A DNA stretch of 64,000 bases from a virus, in the IMG/VR virus record IMGVR_UViG_3300027336_000001, positions 1 through 64,000 of that record, one strand, 5' to 3'. Shown one piece after another: positions 8,407-18,420 of this stretch (positions within the stretch are counted from its first letter, which is position 1; each line of letters opens with the position of its first letter). A program made the position numbers and the translations under genes. The notes beneath the pieces were generated by a model that searched no databases, was not told the DNA's origin, and worked only from the letters and a program-made list of their open reading frames with translations.

Positions 8407-11400
8407 ATGTATGTATTAGATCCTTTATTGAATATTAAGACAGCTGATAAAGATTTAGATGAATTGCAATCAATGACAAAATTTATTCAAAATAAATTAA
8501 CAGAGATGCAAGCTAAAGAAACTACAAAAAGTCAAAGTACTGCTGATCCTGAATTAGCAGATAAAGTAAAAAAAGGACTAAAAGGTAAAAGATATAAAGA
8601 TACTGCTACAGGTGTAGAACTATCTTTTGGAACTGCATATGCAAGAGGAAATGCACAGGCAAAAGAAGATTTCAATAAAGGTATGGATAAGGCAAGATCA
8701 AAAAAAGAAACAGGTGGAGCAGGTAGTCAAAAAGATAAAGGTGAACAAAAAGAAGAAAAGCAAGCACCTAAAAAAAGTATTTCAGAAATAGATCCTATAA
8801 AGACAAAAGATAATGCAAAGAAGTTATTAAAAGCATTAAGAGGACATGATAAGGCAAAGGCATTAGAGGAATTAAAGCAGATAGAGCAAGGCAGTGAAAG
8901 AGGCACTTTAGATGCTATCATAGAATTGTTATCTCAACCTGAATTACAACAGGCATTAGGAATGCAAAGACCTGAAGGATCTAAAGCACCACCTAAACAG
9001 AAAGCACCTGTTAAAAAAGATCAACCTAAAGTTACTGATCAATCTAAAGTTACTGATCAAACCAAACAGGATCAATCTAAACCACAGGAAAAACAACCTA
9101 AACAGGATCAATCTAAACCACAAGAGCAAACTCCACCACCTGTACAAGCACCACCACCTGTAGTAGAAACAGGTGTATCTGCTAAACCTAGATTGGATAT
9201 GAATAGAGTAAATGAATGGGCAAAGAAAAATAAAGTACCTTTTAATCCAAAATCTTTTGAAAAACATTTAAAGAGTTTAGATGTGGATATGGATGAAAAA
9301 GAACTAAATGATTTTATGGAGTCTTATACAAATACAGTAAAGAAAGAACAAAGTCATTCAGATTATAAGAAATATAGAGATGTGGATTTAAGCAAAATAA
9401 AAGATCCAAAAGAATTAGCAAAGGCAATGGCAATAAAGAAAGAGGCAGAATTTCATTTTAATCCATTAAATGGTTTAGGTTTAGAAAACCTAACAACAAT
9501 GAATAAACAGGATATAGAAGAACATAAAGAATGGATAAGAGAATCAGAAAAAGAAAGATATGCAAAGATGCCTGCTGAGGATAGAAAAGAGATGGGAAAT
9601 AAACTAAAAGCAGAAATGGATAAATTAGATCCATTTAAAGATAAAGAAAAAATAGATGTTTTGGAAAGTGCATATGAAGGACTACTAGCATCAGCAATGT
9701 TTGAAAACAATGAAGATGAAATGCAAGAATTATTTGATGCTGATCCAACAGAAGGAATGAGTCCTAATGAGAAAAAGGAATATAAGGAAAAGCAAGATGC
9801 AAAGAGGAAAGAAAAGCAAGATAAAAGGGAAAAAGAAATTTCTAATTTAGAAAAAATGAAGATGCCATTAAATGATAAAGAAAAGAAAAAAAGAGAAGAA
9901 AATAGTAAAAAGATAACTGAGAATAAGCAGAAATCTCAAAGCATAGGAAATAGTATTTTAGAAATACAACAGGCAATTTCTAAAACAAAAGATCAAAAAG
10001 AATTAGAAAAATTAAATGAAGAACTTCTTAAACAACAAAGTGCAAAAGAAAAGATAGAAAAAGAGACAGCTAAAATAGAACAAAATGATTATAAGTTAGC
10101 ATTAAGAGATGAAGAAAGTCTTTTAAAAGATGTGGCATCTTATGAAGAAGTGAAAGCTGAATTAGAAACCTTAAAGGAAAAGTTATTAAAATCACAATCT
10201 AATCCGAAAGTGAAAAAAGAAGATTTGGCAAAAGACCAGATTGCATATAAGAAATTATTAGAAAAGAAAGAAAAAGCAATTACAGCACAAAGTGCTTTAA
10301 ATGAGAGAAAGAATACTGCGAATAAAATCCAATCATTAAAAGATGAAACTAAAAAAGAAATAGAGCAAGAAGAAAATAAGAAGCTTTTAGATGGTAGTAA
10401 AGTAAGATTTAAACAGATGCAATGGTTTGAATTAAAGAAAAAGATAACTACTTTGAAAATTAAAAAAGAAAAGGATGGGAAGTTAAGTGAAAAAGAAGAA
10501 ACAGAATTACAAAAATTAGCAGGCGATCTTACTATTGCAAGTGATGAACTTAAAAAATTAGAAGAGAAAGCTAGAAAATTACAAGACAAGGAATTTATAA
10601 AAACAAAAAGATATCCTGTGAATAAAGATATTGTGGCAATGGTTCAAACAATGGATAATCCTAAAGTCTTAGGTGCATTAATGCAAATGACAAAAATTAA
10701 AGAACAAGGTGAATATAAAGAAAATTTAAAGACCATATTTAAATCTGTATCTGATGAAGATTTAATGTCTGTAGTAGAAAATACGAGTGTTGGTGAAATG
10801 GCAAAATTATTAGGTGCAGATTATTGTCCACAAGATGTTGCGAATAAAAGCAAAGATAGAGATGATGATGATAATAAATGTAATGTTACATTAAGTTATG
10901 CACAAAAACAAGAGGCAAGGGAACATATATTAGATTTCATTTCAAATGAAATGTTTTTTACGAATGCAGATAAAGGTAAGACAAAAGCAAAACCTACAAA
11001 AATGGACATTGAAGAAAAAGAGGATGTCTCTGAAATGGCAAAAGAGATAGAGAAGAGAGAAGAAGCAGAAGCAAAAGAAAAAGAGAAGGAGAAGGCAAAA
11101 GAGAAGGAGAAGGCAAAAGAAGAAAAAGAACAGGTAAAAAAGCATCAAGAAGAGATTAAGAAATACACAAAGAATTTTGAAGATGCTTTACTCATACCAG
11201 ATGAAAATAAAAGAGTAGAGAGGATTAAACAAATCACAACAGATTTGAATTTGGCAAAGGCAAGTCAAGCAACAAGAGATGAACGATCTAAAGCAATGAT
11301 AGATGCAATTAGAAAGATACCTGATCCAAAGAAAAGACAAGAATATTTAGAATTATTGCAAAATAATGATAGTGATCCACCTATTTTTAAAAAAACAAGA

Positions 11401-11943
11401 CTAGGAACTGATAAAAACTTTAATAAAGTATTTATTAACAACAATAATAATAGCAAAGGACTAGATTTTAATATGAAAAAGAAATCTACAACGATCACCA
11501 ATTATCAAGAGATAGCTAATACCTTTAGAATAGGTATGAAAGTATTTCCTTTTTATGGTGGCAGTAAAGATCATCACGGAACAGTAGTAGCGATTTATCC
11601 AGCTATTGGTATGGTTGATGTTCAATTTCCTTTTGGTAGCTCAAGATATCCTGTAGAGGATTTACAGATTGCAGACTTAGACATTGAGCCTGTGCAATAT
11701 GATTCAATCCCCGGAGGTCTTGGCACAAAGCCTGTTAATGCAAAAACAGCATTATATTGGGCAGATAAAGATCGCAAGTATAGGATGTGTAGAGATGAAC
11801 TCAAACCTACTTGTCCTAGATGCAAAGGTGTAGAACTAAAGAAAACCATCTATAAAAGAGTAGGTGGTAAATCTGAAAGACTTCTATGCTGTCCTGAATG
11901 TTTATTTCTCATCAAAACCACAGATATACTTGGTTTCAACTAA
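8407..11943 (+). CDS. Very long Lys/Glu-rich coiled-coil protein with C-terminal zinc-ribbon-like domain
   Basis: At 1178 residues this is the longest gene in the window. A charged N-terminal third contains short Gln/Lys/Pro repeats (KVTDQSKVTDQ, then KQDQSKPQE twice, about residues 205-245). The middle is an extended coiled coil. The C-terminal 150 residues change character: a beta-rich, KOW/SH3-like stretch (GMKVFPFYGGSKDHHGTVV) followed by CPRCKG and CCPEC, a likely zinc ribbon. It lies between portal and protease, so a role in head assembly, as core or internal protein, is plausible. It could also be tail-related. RBS is GGTAAAAG. Confidence 0.7.
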   Translation: MYVLDPLLNIKTADKDLDELQSMTKFIQNKLTEMQAKETTKSQSTADPELADKVKKGLKGKRYKDTATGVELSFGTAYARGNAQAKEDFNKGMDKARSKKETGGAGSQKDKGEQKEEKQAPKKSISEIDPIKTKDNAKKLLKALRGHDKAKALEELKQIEQGSERGTLDAIIELLSQPELQQALGMQRPEGSKAPPKQKAPVKKDQPKVTDQSKVTDQTKQDQSKPQEKQPKQDQSKPQEQTPPPVQAPPPVVETGVSAKPRLDMNRVNEWAKKNKVPFNPKSFEKHLKSLDVDMDEKELNDFMESYTNTVKKEQSHSDYKKYRDVDLSKIKDPKELAKAMAIKKEAEFHFNPLNGLGLENLTTMNKQDIEEHKEWIRESEKERYAKMPAEDRKEMGNKLKAEMDKLDPFKDKEKIDVLESAYEGLLASAMFENNEDEMQELFDADPTEGMSPNEKKEYKEKQDAKRKEKQDKREKEISNLEKMKMPLNDKEKKKREENSKKITENKQKSQSIGNSILEIQQAISKTKDQKELEKLNEELLKQQSAKEKIEKETAKIEQNDYKLALRDEESLLKDVASYEEVKAELETLKEKLLKSQSNPKVKKEDLAKDQIAYKKLLEKKEKAITAQSALNERKNTANKIQSLKDETKKEIEQEENKKLLDGSKVRFKQMQWFELKKKITTLKIKKEKDGKLSEKEETELQKLAGDLTIASDELKKLEEKARKLQDKEFIKTKRYPVNKDIVAMVQTMDNPKVLGALMQMTKIKEQGEYKENLKTIFKSVSDEDLMSVVENTSVGEMAKLLGADYCPQDVANKSKDRDDDDNKCNVTLSYAQKQEAREHILDFISNEMFFTNADKGKTKAKPTKMDIEEKEDVSEMAKEIEKREEAEAKEKEKEKAKEKEKAKEEKEQVKKHQEEIKKYTKNFEDALLIPDENKRVERIKQITTDLNLAKASQATRDERSKAMIDAIRKIPDPKKRQEYLELLQNNDSDPPIFKKTRLGTDKNFNKVFINNNNNSKGLDFNMKKKSTTITNYQEIANTFRIGMKVFPFYGGSKDHHGTVVAIYPAIGMVDVQFPFGSSRYPVEDLQIADLDIEPVQYDSIPGGLGTKPVNAKTALYWADKDRKYRMCRDELKPTCPRCKGVELKKTIYKRVGGKSERLLCCPECLFLIKTTDILGFN

Positions 11944-11955
11944 GGAGTACATGAA

Positions 11956-13452
11956 ATGGCATTTCTAAGATATGCAAAATCAAGTATCGTTAAACCAAAG
12001 ATATTTGGTGGTGAATGGGATCGTATTCGTGTTGCAAGTGGCAATAGAAGATTAGATGCAAGTTTAAAAGAACAAGCTGAAAGAATTTTAGGTGAAACAT
12101 TTACACCTGATAAATATCTATTAACACATTCAACAATCGTATGTTCTGTAGATGTAGATACACCTACAAATGTAAAGACAGGTTCAGTACAATTTGAAGG
12201 TGAAAAGATTAATAGAAGATTTGCCGATTATGTAGTGAAAGCTGATTGCGATCAATATATCAATAATAATTTAGATTGTTGGTCAAGAGGTGTATTACAG
12301 AAATCCTACAAGTCATTTATTGGTGCCCATAATTTTGTAGAACATATTCAAGTAGAAGAATTATCTAAAGGTAAGATTATTGATGCAGTATTAAGAGATA
12401 TTGGTGATAGTCTTTATGTAGATATTTTAGTAGCTACTAATAAAAAGCATACTGATTTAGTACAACAGATTATATCAGGTCAAATGAATGCGATGAGTAT
12501 GGGATGTTCTGTAGACTATACCCTATGTACTAAATGTGGAAATGTTGCGAGTGATGAAACAGAAATGTGTAAGCACATCAAATATGAAAAAGGCAATGTT
12601 TTCTATGATGAAAAAGGTAATAAGCACAGAGTAGCAGAACTATGTGGACATGAATCAGAAGGTGATAATGGTGGTGTTACATTTATTGAGGCATCATGGG
12701 TAGCTACACCTGCATTTAAAGGTGCAGTCGCAAGAAATACTTTAGATATTCAAAAGGTTGCAAGTCAATCCAAATCAGCTTTTGATTTTGGTGATGATTC
12801 AAGTGGTGGTGAAGAAGGTGGTGGTGAAGAAAAGAAACCTGCTGAACCTGCTAAAAGTCCTATTGATGAATTAGAAGAACACATTAAGCAAGTAGTGATG
12901 GATAGAGTAAAGTCTAAGTTAGAAGAAGAACTTTCAGGCAAGAAAGAAGAACCTAAAGTAGATATGAGTAAATCTAGCATTCATGAAAATGATAGTGTGA
13001 TTAAAGAAGGCAATTTGAATTTTGAGAATTGGTCTATTTCTAAAACAGCACAAGAAGATGAAGATACAGAAGAAAAGACAGTATCTTTAAAAGAAATGTC
13101 AGATGAAGATATAGATGCTTTAGTAGAAAAATTATATGGTCGTTTGGTTGAAAAAGATAAAGCTAAGAAACAAGCAAGTTTACAGCAGAATTATTTTAGT
13201 CATTTAAGAGTGGCAGTAAACTTATCTCAATCAAATGAAACAGCGATCAAGAATGTTGCTTATGTGAATAAGCAATATGGTGTAGAAATCCCAAATCATT
13301 TGTATCGTTTGGCAAGTTATTTAGGTAGTACAAAACAATATGGTGATGTAAATACTTATTTAGCAACAGCTGATACAATTTATAAAAAACCTTTAACAGA
13401 TAAAGAACAAAAGATCTTAGTGAGATTAGCTAAGATTTTAAGTTTAAGATAA
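11956..13452 (+). CDS. Prohead maturation protease with Cys cluster and acidic tail
   Basis: The 498-residue protein sits just before the scaffold and capsid genes. Residues about 110-260 resemble the herpesvirus/HK97-like serine protease fold of phage prohead proteases: a histidine in SFIGAHNFVEH, then DSLYVDILVATNKKH, and a serine in AMSMGCSVD, ending in EASWVATPAFKGA. A zinc-type cluster (CTKCG...C.H...C.H) is inserted after the serine, a variant seen in large phages. The C-terminal half is acidic and low-complexity and may act as scaffold. AAGGAG precedes the ATG by eight bases. It would cleave the scaffold and other head proteins before DNA entry. Confidence 0.7.
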   Translation: MAFLRYAKSSIVKPKIFGGEWDRIRVASGNRRLDASLKEQAERILGETFTPDKYLLTHSTIVCSVDVDTPTNVKTGSVQFEGEKINRRFADYVVKADCDQYINNNLDCWSRGVLQKSYKSFIGAHNFVEHIQVEELSKGKIIDAVLRDIGDSLYVDILVATNKKHTDLVQQIISGQMNAMSMGCSVDYTLCTKCGNVASDETEMCKHIKYEKGNVFYDEKGNKHRVAELCGHESEGDNGGVTFIEASWVATPAFKGAVARNTLDIQKVASQSKSAFDFGDDSSGGEEGGGEEKKPAEPAKSPIDELEEHIKQVVMDRVKSKLEEELSGKKEEPKVDMSKSSIHENDSVIKEGNLNFENWSISKTAQEDEDTEEKTVSLKEMSDEDIDALVEKLYGRLVEKDKAKKQASLQQNYFSHLRVAVNLSQSNETAIKNVAYVNKQYGVEIPNHLYRLASYLGSTKQYGDVNTYLATADTIYKKPLTDKEQKILVRLAKILSLR

Positions 13453-13476
13453 ACCTTTAAACCTATGGAGTTTAAC

Positions 13477-15549
13477 ATGACATTCCGTACAAGAAGATCA
13501 TCTTTTTCAAATAGAAGAAGAGCAAATTCAGGAATCCCCGGCTATGATAATCAAGGTTGGGATGCTTTTGGACATCCTGCATCTTATGCTCAACCTGAAG
13601 TAGATGAATATGGTATTGATAGTGATTTTGGCGAAGGTGTTCGCAAGGGTCCATATCTTTCCGGTCCACCACCTGCATCAGTAGGTTGGATGCCTGATCA
13701 TCCTGCAGTAGATGAAGACCTTGTAGAAGATTATGAAACAGGTAGTCAATTACATGAATTGAATTTAAAGCAAGCTATGGAAAGAAAAGCATCAAAGTGC
13801 ATTGAATTAGCTGAAAAGAAACTTGGTCGTAAAGCATCTGCTCGTGCGATTGAAAATCTTGCTTTGTCATATATGAATTTATCTAATTCCACACTTCAAA
13901 GAAAACTTTCATCTTCTTTTTTAGCTGATGAAATGGATATGATGTCAGATGAATTTGATATGATGGCTGATGAATCAGATATGTTTGCTGAAAATGTAGT
14001 TCAAGAAGGCACAGGTTATTTTGGCGAAGTTGATGCTGAAGATCTTATGTCAGATGAATCAGATATGATGGCTGAAATGAGTATGATGGCTCGTAGAGCA
14101 AATCGTGGTCGTTTTGCAGGTAAGAAATCAGAAGATTCAAGTGAAGCTGAACAACTAGCTGAAGAGGCTGTAGAAACTGCCGAACAATTAGCTGAAGAAG
14201 TTGAAGAACTCAAAGCTGAATTGCAAGCAATGAAGAAAGCAAATCTTAAATTAAGACAAGCAGGCAAGAAATCAGAAGATGCAAGTGAAGCTGAAAGCAT
14301 TGCTGAAGAAGCAGTTTCTACAGCAGAGCAATTAGCTGAAGAAGTTGAAAACCTTGCTGAAGAACTTAAACAAGCAAAGAAAGCTAATCTTCGTTTAAAA
14401 CAATCAAAGAAATCTGATGGTGCAGAACAATTAGCTGAAGAAGCAGTAGAAACAGCTGAACAATTAGCTGAAGAAGTTGAAACTCTTTCATCTGAAGTTG
14501 AAAGTCTTGCTGAAGAACTTAAACAAGCAAAGAAAGCAAATGCTCGTTTAAGACAAGCTAAAAAATCTGAAGAATCAGAAGAATTAAGCGATAGTGAAGT
14601 TCTTGAAGAAGAAATCAAAGCACTTAAAAAAGCAAATGCTCGTTTAAGACAAAGATTAGCAGGCAGTGAAGTTTTAGATGCTTTAGAACAAAACTATTCT
14701 TCTCATGGTGAACAACCTGTAGAAAGATTTGCATCTTCAAGAAAAGCAGGTGTTGGTCGTTTAGCAAATGTTCTTAGTTCATATATGGCTGAAGATGAAG
14801 GTATTGCAGATGATGGTACTGAATCATTAGCAGATCTTTTAGCTGAAATTGAAGCTGAAGAAGCTATGGAACAACAAGCATCAAAGTTTGCATCTAAGAA
14901 AGCTAATAAAAAAGCTGGTCAAAATGATCCTCGTCATTTCTATCAAGAAGAAATTGAAGCTCGTGAAGGCAAGCAATCTGCAAAGAAAGCTATGTTCATG
15001 GCTGAAGATGAAACTGAATACATGATGGCAGATGAAGTTGAATCTGAAGAAGAAGAACAAGCTGATTGGATGGCTGATGAAGTTGAATCTGATGAAGTAG
15101 ATCCATTTGGTCTTGATTCAGATGATATGATGGCTGATGCTGATCCTAGATTAGCAAGTCTTTTCTCTTTTGCTAGTGATGAAGATGAAGAAGAAGTTGA
15201 AGAAACTGAAACAGCATCTAAAAAAGCTAGTCGTTTTGCCAAAGCTAAAAAATCTGAAGAAGAAACTGAAGAAGAAGAAACTGAGGATGAAGAAGTAGAG
15301 GAAGAAGAAGAGGAAGAAAAGCCTGCTAAAAAAGCACCTGCAAAGAAAGCACCTGCTAAAGAAGAAGGTAAAGCACCTGCTAAAGAAGAAGGTAAAGCAT
15401 CTTCTAAGAAAGCATCTATTACTCCTAGACCAAAGACACAACAAGCTAGTGTAAAGACACTTGGCAATATTAGTAGAACAGCAAGTGATGCTAATGAATT
15501 GTCAAAGTTGTGGGAATCAGCACCTGATGTTAGCAAGTTCTTTAGCTAA
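13477..15549 (+). CDS. Acidic repeat-rich scaffold/prohead core protein
   Basis: The 690-residue product is extremely rich in Glu, Ala and Lys. It contains Met/Asp repeats (such as DEMDMMSDEFDMMADE near 152-168) and several coiled-coil repeats built on AEQLAEEAVETAEQLAEEVE and KKANxRLRQAKK, ending in a Glu run and Lys/Ala/Pro repeats. Composition and position between protease and capsid fit a prohead scaffold that is degraded or expelled. The ATG at 13477 has GGAG six bases upstream; an earlier in-frame ATG at 13465 overlaps that site. The many KxAS dipeptide contexts might be cleavage sites, which is speculation. Confidence 0.7.
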   Translation: MTFRTRRSSFSNRRRANSGIPGYDNQGWDAFGHPASYAQPEVDEYGIDSDFGEGVRKGPYLSGPPPASVGWMPDHPAVDEDLVEDYETGSQLHELNLKQAMERKASKCIELAEKKLGRKASARAIENLALSYMNLSNSTLQRKLSSSFLADEMDMMSDEFDMMADESDMFAENVVQEGTGYFGEVDAEDLMSDESDMMAEMSMMARRANRGRFAGKKSEDSSEAEQLAEEAVETAEQLAEEVEELKAELQAMKKANLKLRQAGKKSEDASEAESIAEEAVSTAEQLAEEVENLAEELKQAKKANLRLKQSKKSDGAEQLAEEAVETAEQLAEEVETLSSEVESLAEELKQAKKANARLRQAKKSEESEELSDSEVLEEEIKALKKANARLRQRLAGSEVLDALEQNYSSHGEQPVERFASSRKAGVGRLANVLSSYMAEDEGIADDGTESLADLLAEIEAEEAMEQQASKFASKKANKKAGQNDPRHFYQEEIEAREGKQSAKKAMFMAEDETEYMMADEVESEEEEQADWMADEVESDEVDPFGLDSDDMMADADPRLASLFSFASDEDEEEVEETETASKKASRFAKAKKSEEETEEEETEDEEVEEEEEEEKPAKKAPAKKAPAKEEGKAPAKEEGKASSKKASITPRPKTQQASVKTLGNISRTASDANELSKLWESAPDVSKFFS

Positions 15550-15628
15550 GATTTGGTTATCTTAAGTAGTCATGTTTAAGAGCATTTAAAATAAATGTGA
15601 AAAAAGATGATGAAAAAGTAGTAGATGA

Positions 15629-15648
15629 CTATTAAATCTTTAATAGTT
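15629..15648. promoter_or_regulatory. Palindrome in the gap before the capsid genes
   Basis: ACTATTAAA (15629-15637) and TTTAATAGT (15640-15648) form a 9-bp inverted repeat with a two-base centre. CTATTAAA recurs at about 15653 and twice just after the capsid gene (17322-17338). This lies in a 226-base gap (15550-15775) that otherwise is A/T-rich with no gene visible and probably holds the promoter for the decoration and capsid genes. An operator or a processing site is possible. Confidence 0.35.
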
Positions 15649-15775
15649 TATCTATTAAACAAGAGTATATAAAGTGAAGTTATTAAAAATAATTTCAAAC
15701 TTTTAAACTTTTTAAAACTTTTTTTCATAAACCATTCTCTTGAAAACAGAGAGTCAGAGATTTAGGAGTGACATC

Positions 15776-16417
15776 ATGTCTATTTCTTTACTTGGACAAG
15801 CGAGTGGTGGATTTACTCAAAGTAATAGTGCATTGCGAATCCTTCATGTTGGTGTTCGCAATACAGTTGGTCAATTGACTGCTGATTCTTTTACTCAAAC
15901 TAATCCACCTGTTATTACAACAAACACCAAGAAAACAACTGCTAGTGGTTTCACAGCAGGTGTTTTAGGTGTATTAAGTGGTTCTATTGCCTTTACTCGT
16001 AATGATGAAGGTGAATTTTATCATGGTGGTCCCACAGCAGGTAGTGCTAATGGTGGTGCTGATAATGATAAAGAAAAGCCAATTGGTATTTTCATTAATA
16101 CTGCTGTAGGTCTTGCATTTACCAATCAACCCGGTGTTGCATCAAATCGTGGACCCTATGTATCTGCACAAGGTACTTATGGTAATACACTTTATGAAAC
16201 ACAATCTCAAGATGATAATTCTGATTTGGCTTATACCATTGGTGATGAATTGTTTGCATCTGTAAATGGTTATTTGACCAATGCTACTGCTAATGCTGAT
16301 TTACATGATGTTGATCATGGTTCAGGTCCCACAGCAGGTGGTTCATGGACTATTGGTATTTTAACTGTTGCAGGCGATACATCTTCTGATGAACTCGTCT
16401 ATGACCAAAGAATTTAA
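15776..16417 (+). CDS. Head decoration-like structural protein
   Basis: The 213-residue protein is rich in Gly, Thr, Ser and Asn with little charge, typical of beta-rich virion surface proteins. It is encoded directly before the major capsid gene, where decoration or head-stabilising proteins often lie. The ATG at 15776 follows TTTAGGAGTGACATC. An in-frame earlier start at 15740 lacks a ribosome binding site. No specific family is recognised, so the call is from context and composition. Confidence 0.6.
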   Translation: MSISLLGQASGGFTQSNSALRILHVGVRNTVGQLTADSFTQTNPPVITTNTKKTTASGFTAGVLGVLSGSIAFTRNDEGEFYHGGPTAGSANGGADNDKEKPIGIFINTAVGLAFTNQPGVASNRGPYVSAQGTYGNTLYETQSQDDNSDLAYTIGDELFASVNGYLTNATANADLHDVDHGSGPTAGGSWTIGILTVAGDTSSDELVYDQRI

Positions 16418-16438
16418 TAAAGAAAGGTAGCAGTTAAA

Positions 16439-17320
16439 ATGACAAATTTAAATGTTGATAATGCAGTAAAACAGAAGATCATTTCTGACTATATTAAGAC
16501 TCCTCAAGGTCGTGCAAAACTTGCATCTTCTATGACACAACCACTTCGTCTTAGAAGAGATTATACCTCTGTTGGTCGTAAGACTTTCTTGGTAGAACAA
16601 TTACCTGATGGTGCTTTGCCAATCTATGACAAAGATCCTGATGTTACAGCATTCGTAGTTGGTGAAGAAGGTGAAAACATTCTTGCTATTACCAAGCCAC
16701 GAAGAGTAATTTTCCCTCTCTTTGAAATTGCATCAAATCCTGAAATTCCTTTAACACAAATTAAGGAAAGACGATTTGACTTGATTGAAAGAGCCCAAGA
16801 CCTTGCTCGTGCCCAAATCCAAGCGGCCGAAGATGAAAGAGTATTTGCAATTCTTGATGCAGTTGCTACTCAAGGTTTTGATGGTGTTGCTGGTCAAACC
16901 AATCCTGATATTCCTGTTATTGCTCCTTTAAATGGTGCAGTACTTGCTGATGCTTATGCACAAATTGAAAAGCATGATCTCCGTGTAGCTCGTGTATTTA
17001 TCAATGCTCGTGACTATGCTGATATCAGAAAGTTTGGTCGTGACATTTTGGATATCGAAAGTCAAGCCGCCCTCTTAAAGACAGGTTTGCAAGCAACTCT
17101 TTGGGGTGCACAAATCATTACAAGTCGTTTGGTTAACCCCGGCACTGTATATGTTTGTTGCGAACCTGAAATGTTTGGTCGTATTCCTGTTCGTACAGAA
17201 TTGACTGTTCTTTCTGCTGATGATCCAAAGGCTCGTACAATTGGTTTCAGTGTGTTCGAGAATTTAGGTATCGGGGCTTATAATCCTCGTGGTTTAACTC
17301 GTTTAACAGTAACTCGTTAA
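16439..17320 (+). CDS. Major capsid protein
   Basis: The 293-residue protein follows scaffold and decoration-like genes and ends the head operon at a strong terminator, as expected for the most abundant virion protein. The sequence has an N-terminal arm, a long amphipathic helix (IERAQDLARAQIQAAEDERV near residues 117-136), and beta-rich segments (RVFINARDYADIRKFGRD; PVRTELTVLSADDP) consistent with an HK97-like fold. Codons are more C- and G-ending than in neighbouring genes (several CGT, CTC, GCC), a sign of high expression. RBS AAAGAAAGG. Confidence 0.8.
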   Translation: MTNLNVDNAVKQKIISDYIKTPQGRAKLASSMTQPLRLRRDYTSVGRKTFLVEQLPDGALPIYDKDPDVTAFVVGEEGENILAITKPRRVIFPLFEIASNPEIPLTQIKERRFDLIERAQDLARAQIQAAEDERVFAILDAVATQGFDGVAGQTNPDIPVIAPLNGAVLADAYAQIEKHDLRVARVFINARDYADIRKFGRDILDIESQAALLKTGLQATLWGAQIITSRLVNPGTVYVCCEPEMFGRIPVRTELTVLSADDPKARTIGFSVFENLGIGAYNPRGLTRLTVTR

Positions 17321-17363
17321 TCTATTAAACCTATTAAAACATTCGATTTTATCGTGGTTTTGA

Positions 17364-17396
17364 AGCCACTGTGTTTAATTGCACAGTGGCTTTTTT
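17364..17396 (+). terminator. Rho-independent terminator after the capsid gene
   Basis: AGCCACTGTG (17364-17373), an eight-base loop, CACAGTGGCT (17382-17391) and a run of T form a classic intrinsic terminator, 44 bases past the capsid stop codon. It separates the head operon from the homing endonuclease gene. Confidence 0.9.
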
Positions 17397-17469
17397 CATT
17401 TTAGATGTAAATTTATTTGTTTCCATTTTCCATTTTTTGTATAATTTTAAATACAAGGAGGACAAATAA

Positions 17470-18420
17470 ATGAAAAAGATACCATGTCCAATTACATCTG
17501 ATAGGTTATCAGAATTATATACCAACTTATTATTGACAGATGAGCAAGTAGCAGAAGTTCTATGTAAAGAAGGATATGAAGCTACTAAAAAAAGAGTGTG
17601 TAGGTGGAGAGATGATTATAATATTCCAACACTACAAAGATATGAAAGATTTAAACCACCTGCTATTGAAGGTGAATTGAAATCCTTATTAATAGGTTCT
17701 ATGTTAGGTGACGGTAGAATTGCCTTTAGAGGACAAGCATCTCATTATGAAGAAAGACATTCACCTGAACAGCTAGACTATTTAAAATGGAAAGCTGATA
17801 AGTGGGGTGAATGGAGTGCAGGAGATTTAACTATTGCTTATAGTAGAGAATTTGCTAGTCATATCTTTAGAACTAAAGCACATAGTGATTTAAACCAATA
17901 TAGAGATTTATTCTATACAGAGAGAGAAAAGGGATGGAAAGTTGTTAAACCTGAATTGGTGGATATGGTAGATGCTTATGCTTTAGCTATATGGTATTTA
18001 GATGATGGTTGGGCAGGACATTATCCAGCTATTTCTTTTGGTGCTAAAGATGGTAGTAGAGGCAATGCTTATCTGATCTTTGAGAAGTTTAATTTATTAC
18101 CTAAATGGAAATTAAGAAAAGGTGAAACAGGTGAGTTTCATTTTGAGAAAGAAGAAGGTGATAAGTTTATTGAGATCATTAAACCTTATGTACCTGATTG
18201 TATGTCATATAAGATGACATTTGCATATAGAGATGGTAGAAATAACAAAGTAGCACAGAAGATGAAAAAACCTGTATTAGAAGGATTGATAGCGAAAGGA
18301 TATACAAAAGATGAGATGGCAAAAGAATTAGGTGTAGGATATAATACAGTAGATAGGTGGTTAGAGAGATATGGATTAAAAACAATGAATAGTATGAGAA
18401 AAAAACATTTGCAATCTTAA
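17470..18420 (+). CDS. Free-standing LAGLIDADG homing endonuclease
   Basis: The 316-residue protein has two LAGLIDADG helices: LLIGSMLGDGRI (about 75-86) and ALAIWYLDDGW (about 167-177). Both have the acidic residue that coordinates the catalytic metal. It is flanked by helix-turn-helix segments: one near residues 10-50 (DEQVAEVLCKEGYEATKKRV) and one at the C-terminus (KDEMAKELGVGYNTVDRWL). It lies between the capsid terminator and a 282-base structured gap, so it is not inside an intron here. Its likely role is to cut a related phage at this locus and spread by repair. Strong AAGGAGG ribosome binding site. Confidence 0.88.
   Translation: MKKIPCPITSDRLSELYTNLLLTDEQVAEVLCKEGYEATKKRVCRWRDDYNIPTLQRYERFKPPAIEGELKSLLIGSMLGDGRIAFRGQASHYEERHSPEQLDYLKWKADKWGEWSAGDLTIAYSREFASHIFRTKAHSDLNQYRDLFYTEREKGWKVVKPELVDMVDAYALAIWYLDDGWAGHYPAISFGAKDGSRGNAYLIFEKFNLLPKWKLRKGETGEFHFEKEEGDKFIEIIKPYVPDCMSYKMTFAYRDGRNNKVAQKMKKPVLEGLIAKGYTKDEMAKELGVGYNTVDRWLERYGLKTMNSMRKKHLQS

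Noticed and set aside
14016-15536. Long open frames antisense to the scaffold-like gene
   Set aside because: They are Ser/Leu-rich mirror images of the Glu/Ala/Lys repeats on the plus strand, have no ribosome binding sites, and lie wholly within a strong gene.
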